A stretch of DNA of 64,000 nucleotides from Irpex lacteus (taxonomy: Eukaryota; Basidiomycota; Agaricomycetes; Polyporales; Irpicaceae), in contig MQVO02000003.1 in the NCBI GenBank assembly GCA_001986395.2, positions 868,001 through 932,000 on the forward strand, given 5' to 3'. The translations under genes were made by a program, and so were the position numbers. The notes beneath the pieces are model-generated. The model worked only from the letters and a program-made list of their open reading frames with translations, searched no databases and was not told the origin of the DNA. Shown here one piece after another: positions 57,346 through 64,000 of the stretch; the stretch's first letter is position 1, and every line of letters starts with the position of its first letter.

Positions 57346-57630
57346 CGTCGATTGGTGTCTGATCGCTGGTCGTTGATCGCTGTTCACGTCTTCGGTCGAG
57401 GGCGGTCGTCGGTGTGTCGGCACAAAGATTATTTTTTTCAGATAATTCGGAGATGATGTCGTGAATCTGTTCTGTGGGGATCCAATCGGAAACGACCGGA
57501 GTACGATCACGTGTTGAGCCGATAGCCATTGGGTCATTGGGATTTAACGCCGGTTGGGTGTCTTCATCTTCTCCTCCTCCCTCTTCCTTCCGTCGCCGTA
57601 TCGTCCTCGTCGTCGCCGTCGTCGTCGCCA
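57346..57630. promoter_or_regulatory. Divergent promoter TRM8 / citrate synthase
   Basis: 285 bp between the two start codons. The citrate synthase side ends in a CGTCGT/CGTCGC simple-sequence tract (about 57595-57630) immediately before the ATG, and a CTTCCTTCC-like pyrimidine tract lies near 57565-57595. No specific factor sites are claimed. Confidence 0.55.
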
Positions 57631-59447
57631 ATGTCGTCCGCAATCCTCCGCAACATCGCCCGCCAGGTACACCGACTCCCGTACCGCATCTCCTCGTCAC
57701 TAACCCCGCCTCTGTTCAGACACCCAGGTCTTCGTTCGCGCGTACAGCGCGTTTCGCTTCCACAGGTGCCAAGCAGCAAACTCTCAAGGAGAGGCTCGCC
57801 GAGCTTATTCCCAAGGAGCTCGAAAATGTGCGCTTCCCCGCATGCTTGCTCACTCAATCCTGACCGCTCGCGCTTCATTAGGTCAAAGCTGTCCGTGCTG
57901 AGCACGGCAAAAAATCCTTCGGACCCGTTCTCGTTGACCAGCTTTATGGGTATGTGCCTCGATAGTATCTCAATCACATCATACTCACTCACCCGTGCAG
58001 AGGCATGAGAGGTTTGCCCGCTCTCATCTGGGATGGTTCAGTCCTTGACGCTGGTACGTAGGTCTCGTACGACACCGGAGGCCGTACTAATGCTACGCAG
58101 AGGAGGGAATTCGCTTCCGTGGCAAGACCATCCCGGAGTGTCAAGCGCTGCTGCCCAAGGCCCCCGGCGGCTCGGAGCCCCTTCCTGAGGCCCTCTTCTG
58201 GCTCCTTGTCACCGGGGAGGTTCCTACTCAAGAACAAGTCACCGCTCTGTCAAAGGAATGGGCCGCCCGCGCTGCGATCCCCGAGTTCGTGGAAGAGCTT
58301 CTCGATAGATGCCCCCCAACTCTTCACCCCATGAGCCAGTTCAGCTTAGCTGTCACCGCCGTGAGTCCTCATTCAGCCCTGGTAACTTGACTTGATTCTA
58401 ATTCTCCGCTAGTTAAATCACGACTCCACCTTCGCGAAGGCGTATCAGGAGGGCATCTCCAAGAAGGACTACTGGGGACCCACCTTCGAAGATGCCATGG
58501 ACTTGTAAGTAATCGTGTTGGCCACGTCATACGTAATTCTCACAGTAAGCGCACTCCAGGATTGCCAAGTTGCCCAACATCGCTGGCCGTATCTACCGTA
58601 ATGTCTATGGTCAGGGTAAGCTTCCTGCAATCGATGCCAACAAGGATTACTCTTGGAACTTGGCCACTCTCCTCGGCTTCGGCGACAACAAGGCTTTCGT
58701 CGAGTTGCTGCGACTTTACATCACGATTCACAGGTGCGCCCTGTCCATTAGCTTTCTCTAACGTGTCTTAATATGTTTCATTAGTGACCACGAGGGTGGT
58801 AATGTCTCTGCGCACACTGGCAAGCTTGTCGGTTCCGCTCTCTCAGATCCATTCCTTGCCTTTGCTGCTTCTCTGAACGGATTGGCCGGACCTCTCCACG
58901 GTCTTGCTAACCAGGAGGTCCTCATCTGGCTCCGCAAGATGCAGTCCACGATTGGCGAAAATGCCTCTGACGAGGCCGTCAAGGAGTACGTGTGGTCAAC
59001 CCTCAAAGGAGGACAGGTTGTTCCTGGCTACGGCCATGCAGTCCTCCGAAAGACCGACCCTCGTTACACTGCTCAGCGCGAGTTTGCGCTCAAGCACCTC
59101 CCTGACGACCCTCTGTTCAAGTTGGTTGCCCAGGTCTACAACATCGTGCCCAACGTTCTTCTCGAGGCCGGCAAGGCCAAGAACCCCTGGCCCAATGTTG
59201 ACGCTCACTCCGGTGTACTCTTGACCTACTACGGCCTTGACCAGATGAACTATTACACTGTACTGTTCGGTGTATCCCGTGCGTTTGGTGTCGCCGCCCA
59301 GTTGATCTGGGACCGTGCCTTGGGTGCTCGTAAGTACACTACTCGGATTTGTTTACCTATCTTGCTTACGTGTTTCTTCCAGCTCTTGAGCGTCCCAAGT
59401 CTTACTCGACGGCTGCTATCAAGAAGATCTTCGACGGGAAGAACTGA
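57631..59447 (+). CDS. CIT1: Citrate synthase, mitochondrial
   Basis: Condenses acetyl-CoA and oxaloacetate to citrate, the entry step of the TCA cycle. Nine exons: 57631-57666, 57720-57827, 57882-57949, 58001-58053, 58101-58360, 58413-58504, 58560-58733, 58785-59329, 59383-59447; all GT-AG and in frame, giving 466 aa. The basic, Ser/Arg-rich N-terminus ([12 protein letters not shown]...[11 protein letters not shown]) fits a mitochondrial presequence. Catalytic regions are visible: SDHEGGN (first active His), [14 protein letters not shown] (signature with the second His) and VDAHSG (catalytic Asp). One branch site reads TACTAAT (58085-58091). The C-terminus lacks a peroxisomal SKL, which argues against a peroxisomal isoform. 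Confidence 0.97.
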
Positions 59448-59709
59448 GGGTGGAAAACAAGAAGAGCCTGATTGTTAGCCAGCGTCATGATTCTACTACA
59501 TCTACGAGTTGAGATAGAGCCTGTGTGTTCTCTGTGTTTATCTATATTTGGTCTGCAATTATGCATCTTAAATCACCAACGTGTTCGTCGCTGGGATTGT
59601 AAGTAGTCAGAACCGAGCGCCTATGATGGGTTGTATACTCATAACTTGACCGCATGCACCTTACCCTTCGCTCATAGTCTGGAGACCGTGACGCCTCTGC
59701 TTTTCCTCG
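59448..59709. other. Citrate synthase 3' flank and ZNF830-like promoter
   Basis: Short head-to-tail gap of 262 bp. No element recognised. Confidence 0.5.
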
Positions 59710-60588
59710 ATGTCTGACGCACGCGCCCTGCTCAAGGCGAAAAGACAGGAGGCTCGAGTCAACCACCCACTGGCCGCCTATTCCTCGTCTGGCCAACTGC
59801 GCTGTGTGGCTTGTGGTACCAACGTCAAGAACGCCTCGTCATGGCAAGGTCATGTCGGAAGCAAGGCGCACCGCGTGAACGCTACGCGACTGAGGGAAGC
59901 GCAGCAGAAACAGGTCGAAGAGCAAAGGTTGCAGGAGAGTGGCAAGCGGAAAGCAGACAGCGGTGAAGATGAGGGTGATGAAGAGGCAGAGGCAGCAGTG
60001 AAAAGGCGAAAGCTTACCACCGCTACAAATGACCAAGCCGTCTCGCCAGAGCCTTCCATTCCAGCTGCATCCAACGGCTTTCCTGCGAACTTCTTCTCAG
60101 ACCCGTCGAAAGCCCCTCCCGCTCCAGGATCAGACGACGAAGACGAGGAGGACAGCGCAGCCACCGCTGTCCAGCCACCGACCGCTCCCTCAGCTACCGC
60201 TGTTGTTGCCCAGCCTAATTCCATCGACGAGGAATGGATGAAGTTCCAACAGACGGTGCTGAATGCCCCTGATGAGCCAGATACATACGAGAGAGCCACT
60301 GTTTTTGCAGAACCTGTGCTCGCTGCGGAAGTACCAGAAGGCTTTCCCCCACGCGATGGTACCGACGATCAACCGGAAATAACAGAAGCCCCGCTCACTG
60401 AAGAAGAGATACGACGGCAGAAGGAACAAGACGAACGAGAACTTATCATGGACAGATTAGTGGAGGAGGAGAGGGCGCAGGAGGAGGCGGACGCGAAGGT
60501 CTCGATGCTGAAGCAAAGATTAGAGAATCTGCGCAAACATCGAGAGGCAGCAAAACAAGCGAGGCTGGGTCGATCTACAAAGTCTTGA
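59710..60588 (+). CDS. ZNF830/CCDC16-like C2H2 zinc-finger protein
   Basis: Intronless, 292 aa. A single U1-like C2H2 finger near the N-terminus (C32, C35, H48, H54; LRCVACGTNVKNASSWQGHVGSKAHR region) follows the typical ARALLKAKRQE...NHPLAAY start. The middle is acidic and disordered with a KRRK nuclear-type signal. The C-terminal 70 residues (EEEIRRQKEQDERELIMDRL...MLKQRLENLRKHREAAKQAR) form a coiled coil. This layout matches ZNF830/CCDC16, a nuclear protein found with spliceosomal and genome-stability factors in animals; the fungal role is inferred. Ends 37 bp before the convergent COX10 stop. Confidence 0.88.
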   Translation: MSDARALLKAKRQEARVNHPLAAYSSSGQLRCVACGTNVKNASSWQGHVGSKAHRVNATRLREAQQKQVEEQRLQESGKRKADSGEDEGDEEAEAAVKRRKLTTATNDQAVSPEPSIPAASNGFPANFFSDPSKAPPAPGSDDEDEEDSAATAVQPPTAPSATAVVAQPNSIDEEWMKFQQTVLNAPDEPDTYERATVFAEPVLAAEVPEGFPPRDGTDDQPEITEAPLTEEEIRRQKEQDERELIMDRLVEEERAQEEADAKVSMLKQRLENLRKHREAAKQARLGRSTKS

Positions 60589-60625
60589 TTACTAGACAGT
60601 ATGTATTCTACACGGCTAATACGAG

Positions 60626-61984
60626 TTAACTTGTAGTCGAAACTGATTCGAGGGGCTCGGTAGGACGTGTTTCATTGCTACCCTCCTTGTGACGCCAGTC
60701 TATCCAGGACGACCAATCCATACCCTGCTTGTGAAACATCATGAGTCCAAGGATGGCCGGCAGGAACCAGAGGCTATGCTGGAAGAGTTTCCGCGCCTGC
60801 TTTCCTGAGCCAGTACTATAGAATCTCCATGCGGCCTGTACCATAATTGCGTTGGGTATGAGACTACTGAGTGCGAACGCCCAGGTTGTGAGCCCAGAGA
60901 GCGGCACGAGGATTGAGCAAATGGGGACAAATAACACAGCGTGTCGAAGGGCGACAAGCCTGTTCTTTACGGGGTTTACGACGCCTAGCATATGGTAGCC
61001 CGCCTGTGCGTATGACTCTCGCACAAAGCGTGCGAGAGCATTGAAATGGGGGAACTGCCAGCTGAAGAGCACCATGAACAGCGCAAAGGGTGCCAGTGGG
61101 TTATCGATCAATGATGTATCCAGCGGGGTGGTGGTGAGGAATGAAGGGAGGAAGAACGTGACAGGGTGGTCTGGAGATGGAAGCAAGTGGCCACCACAGG
61201 CTGTCCAGCCCATAAGAGGCGGTATGCCTCCGACTACAGAGCCCAGCCAAGTGTTCCATATGGTGGTTCTCTTCATCCAGGTATAGGGACCTGCATAAAG
61301 GGCAATATTGAAGATGCCCAGTATGGCAGTGGTGGGATTCACCATAGTCCAGAGCAACAACGGCCCTGAGATACCTGTAGCAGTAGCAAAGCAGGCGGCG
61401 TGGACAGGGGTTATTGCTCTACGTACGAGTGGCCGGTTGCGCGTACGAGCCATCTGAGCGTCGAAGGGGATCTCTTGTAGTTGGTTTAGAGAGTTGGCCG
61501 AGGCCGAGCAGAGAGCAGTCCCTACAGCCGTGGCGAGCAGCACGGGGACCGTTGTCGGCAACGGTGACAATGCCACACTTCCCATGGCAGTCAGAACGAT
61601 GAGGGTGGTGAGCTGTGATTTGGAGAGTTGTGCGTAGATCTTGAGTAGTCGTCGCGGTGTTAGAACCTCTGTCGGTTTGTATCCGACCAACGACGCTGGC
61701 TCGGCTGTTTGAGTGTTCTCTGCTGAAATGGTCGAGCTAAGTGCACGCGTGGTGCGGCGTGGAAGAGGCGGAGCGGCATATTTTGTCGCAGAAACAGAAG
61801 TGGTGGATTTCCACTGGGAATTGTGGAAGAAAAACGAGGCAAATTCGAGGGGTTTAGTACGTCCTTGGGCGATGGACGAGAACTTAGCAGACCCCGGGTG
61901 CGTCCTCCAGGCGGGTCTGTATCTGCGGCAGACGTACGACCCGAGCGACATATACGACGACATTAGACCTGCAATCACCGTCAA
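60626..61984 (-). CDS. COX10: Protoheme IX farnesyltransferase (heme O synthase)
   Basis: Inner mitochondrial membrane UbiA-family prenyltransferase that adds a farnesyl group to heme B, making heme O for cytochrome c oxidase. Single exon of up to 452 aa; the true start could be the Met at 61984 or 61963, both followed by an Arg/Ser-rich presequence. The catalytic Asp-rich motif is SANSLNQLQEIPFDAQMARTRNRPL (NQxxExxxDxxMxRT), with WQFPHFNALARF...AGYHML as the second conserved loop. Several hydrophobic membrane spans are evident (LTTLIVLTAMGSVAL, VPVLLATAVGTAL, LFVPICSILVPLSGL, WFLPAILGLMM). Diverges from U1-70K across 269 bp. Confidence 0.96.
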   Translation of the reverse strand: MTVIAGLMSSYMSLGSYVCRRYRPAWRTHPGSAKFSSIAQGRTKPLEFASFFFHNSQWKSTTSVSATKYAAPPLPRRTTRALSSTISAENTQTAEPASLVGYKPTEVLTPRRLLKIYAQLSKSQLTTLIVLTAMGSVALSPLPTTVPVLLATAVGTALCSASANSLNQLQEIPFDAQMARTRNRPLVRRAITPVHAACFATATGISGPLLLWTMVNPTTAILGIFNIALYAGPYTWMKRTTIWNTWLGSVVGGIPPLMGWTACGGHLLPSPDHPVTFFLPSFLTTTPLDTSLIDNPLAPFALFMVLFSWQFPHFNALARFVRESYAQAGYHMLGVVNPVKNRLVALRHAVLFVPICSILVPLSGLTTWAFALSSLIPNAIMVQAAWRFYSTGSGKQARKLFQHSLWFLPAILGLMMFHKQGMDWSSWIDWRHKEGSNETRPTEPLESVSTTS

Positions 61985-62253
61985 CTATGATCTCAACGAT
62001 GGCAGCGAGAGGAAACACACTCGCCTGGGCCGTGCAAACGGTGGTCGCAGTCGTCGACTGCGTTGACGCCGGCGTCCTCCGTCCCCGCCAAATTTGCCGC
62101 ACGTGAGCGACGCCTCTTTCCTCCTCCCACCACCACCGCCAGCGACGACGGCCAGCGCCGACGTCCACCGACACCCACGCATTGCCATAATTTAGTTATC
62201 CCGCGCAATTACCCTACAAAAACACATCTTGTGTCCTAGTTCTCGGTTTCATC
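61985..62253. promoter_or_regulatory. Divergent promoter COX10 / U1-70K
   Basis: 269 bp between start codons facing away from each other. GC-rich in the middle with CACCACCACC-like runs near 62125-62150. No specific site is claimed. Confidence 0.5.
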
Positions 62254-63660
62254 ATGCCCGGCACTCACTTGCTGCCACCCAACCTTCTCAAACTCTTTGC
62301 CCCTCGTCCCCCTCTGCCGTATCTTCGGCCTCTCGACCGTGACATTGATCGTGTACATAACAAGAATGTATCCGGAGTTGGTCAAATACTCGCAACCCTT
62401 CGAGAAGAGAAGACCCAGGGTATGCTAACCTCCGGCGAAGGTGAAGGCATGGAAGAGGGCGAAGAGCCAAATTTCACACTCGCAGAGGAAACGAAGCGGC
62501 AAATGCGTAGAGAAGAAAGGAAAAAGAAGAGGACGGAGGATTTCAAGCTTGCGAAAGAGACCTGTACGTATGCATCGTACTCTTGTTATGCAACTACGTA
62601 GGAAGCACATACTCACGCCTGTTGACATAGACAAACCAGCGGATGACCCAGAAGCCGTTGGTGATCCCTACAAGACTCTTTTCATCTCTCGTCTGGTATG
62701 TATATGTTATATGTCCCTGGAATAAACCTATACTCATCGTTGAACAGCACAAAGGCGCCACGGAGAATGATCTTCGTCGAGAATTCGAAGGTTTCGGGAG
62801 TATTGAACGGGTGAGAATAGTTCGCGATAAGAAGGGGCGCAGCAGAGGATATGCGTTTATCGTTTTCGAGCGAGAACGCGACATGAAAGGTAAACACATT
62901 GCTATTCATCACATGCATGATTAACGTCAGCGTAACCGTTGCGGTTTGTATCGTTTTTCCGTTTTCCTCTATAGCTGCTTACAAGGAGTCCGACCGGCTG
63001 CACATAATGGGCAAGCGAGTATTGGTCGATGTGGAACGTGGCCGCACGGTAAGGGGATGGAAGCCACGTCGTCTTGGCGGCGGACTGGGTGGAAGACCGA
63101 AACCAGAAGCTCCCGCGCCCGCTTTCATAGGTGGAGGTGGTGGAGGTGGAGGAGGAGGGTTCAGAGGTGGCCGTGGAGGTGGTGGCTTTAGAGGTGGCGA
63201 CAGGGGTGGCGGCTTCCGTGGTGGCCGTGGAGGATTTAGAGGCGGCGGTGGAGGTGGAGGCTTTGGAGGTGGTTTCGGAGGTAGGGATGATTTCGGCGGA
63301 GGAGGACGTGGTGGTTTCAGAGGAGGCTTCCGGTCAGTGCTTTTCCATGATGCTCAACCACCGCATATGTTAACGTTCTCTCCTAGCGGTGGCCGTGGTG
63401 GTGGCATTGGTTATCAAGGCGGTGGGTTCAATGACCATGGCTCCAATGGATTTGGCGGCCCACCGAACGGACAGGGCGGTCCTGGAGGATACGGTCCTCC
63501 AGGTGGGGGATATGGTGGGCCGGGTGGCCCTGGTGGTCCTGGAGGACCTGGTGGGCCGGGTGGTTATGGACCTCCGGGTGGTGGGTATGGAGGCGGCATC
63601 AAGCGTGAAGGAGGCCCTGGTGGGTATGATGATCGCGACTTCAAGCGTCCCCGGTATTAG
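62254..63660 (+). CDS. U1 small nuclear ribonucleoprotein 70 kDa (U1-70K)
   Basis: Core protein of the U1 snRNP, which recognises 5' splice sites; its RRM binds stem-loop I of U1 RNA. Exons 62254-62563, 62631-62695, 62748-62889, 62975-63332, 63387-63660, giving 382 aa. The N-terminus [23 protein letters not shown] is the conserved U1-70K N-domain. The RRM spans about 117-195 with RNP2 LFISRL (120-125) and RNP1 RGYAFIVF (158-165), followed by [28 protein letters not shown]. The C-terminus is a long Gly/Arg (RGG, GGFRGG) and Gly/Pro region ending DFKRPRY, in place of the Arg/Ser-rich tail of the animal protein. The last intron is 54 bp, a multiple of three with no in-frame stop, so its retention would simply insert 18 residues. 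Confidence 0.95.
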
Positions 63661-64000
63661 TTTTCCACTTGTCATCCGTGACGAGCTTTTCTAGGTCCTT
63701 CACAGGTTGTAACGCACTCGCATACCAGTGTGAGTTGTGTAAGTACCCGTGTTTGACATCTCCTGTCTTTCTCTCCATCGTATACCTAGCTGCAAAGGTT
63801 TGTATGTATCGTTCGAGTGCTCTGAGGCAAGTATGAAGTATCTTGTTCCTTACAACCACACTGTGATGATAGTTATGGAGTCGTTGTCATTACATATGAG
63901 GATGGGGATTAGGTGATAGGACATGGGCCATTCGTAGTAAAGCGTCTATGTTACCCTCCACCATAATTGTACGAGACCAGCTGTATCAACGCTCAGGGCT
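63661..64000. other. U1-70K 3' flank
   Basis: A minus-strand frame at 63641-63859 overlaps the U1-70K stop. It has no recognisable motif and is not called. Nothing else is seen. Confidence 0.45.

Noticed and set aside
63641..63859. 72-codon minus-strand frame with a protein-like C-terminus
   Set aside because: Overlaps the U1-70K stop and 3' UTR antisense, has no supported start or partner exons; kept as 3' flank.

Overview
This window looks like nuclear DNA from a filamentous basidiomycete, most likely an Agaricomycete. Genes carry many 45-60 bp GT-AG introns, the housekeeping proteins are of fungal type, and the retroelements belong to Copia and Ty3 clades common in Agaricomycetes. All protein identities come from reading motifs and splice-joined translations; no database was searched. 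I saw no CRISPR array, rRNA or intact tRNA gene.

Layout. Two compact gene islands flank about 50 kb of transposon-rich, mostly AT-rich DNA. The left island (1-5242) holds the 5' end of a mitochondrial pyruvate dehydrogenase kinase-type gene, a Fus3/Kss1-type MAP kinase (9 exons, 355 aa) and a two-finger CCCH zinc-finger protein. The right island (56408-63660) holds tRNA (guanine-N7) methyltransferase TRM8, mitochondrial citrate synthase, a ZNF830/CCDC16-like protein, COX10 and U1-70K. Citrate synthase and TRM8 are divergent, COX10 and U1-70K are divergent, and ZNF830 and COX10 are tail to tail 37 bp apart. Functions span TCA-cycle control and entry, respiratory heme A synthesis, tRNA modification, splicing and signalling, with no sign of a pathway cluster.

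The middle 50 kb is a nest of mobile elements. The commonest is a 1.8-3.5 kb family without coding capacity. It begins 5'-TYACGATTCCTGAG, ends ...CAAGT-3', and carries an inverted copy of the 5' terminus about 30 bp inside the 3' end. Two insertions interrupt open reading frames, so the empty sites can be deduced; neither shows a target-site duplication. This resembles non-autonomous rolling-circle (Helitron2/Helentron-type) elements, although no Rep-Helicase is present to prove it. Copies lie at 5708-9888, 13016-14950, 28316-30568, 37939-39744, 45371-47166, 47774-51280 and 52405-54994, with fragments elsewhere. The oldest-looking copy (5708-9888) carries two clean nested insertions, proven by its sister copies: a 705 bp TA-flanked TIR element and a 1088 bp CACTA-type fold-back that is almost one complete inverted repeat.

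Other elements are a Ty3/Gypsy pol on the minus strand (34058-40597), otherwise open but split by a solo LTR (36198-37522, 4 bp TSD) and by one rolling-circle-like element; a rearranged Copia element (16807-20780) with an inverted reverse-transcriptase piece inside its integrase and a 40 bp micro-inversion; and two nested canonical Helitrons (55230-56258). Several orphan reading frames (21245-25800, 32190-33950, 41218-45355) have no function I can assign.
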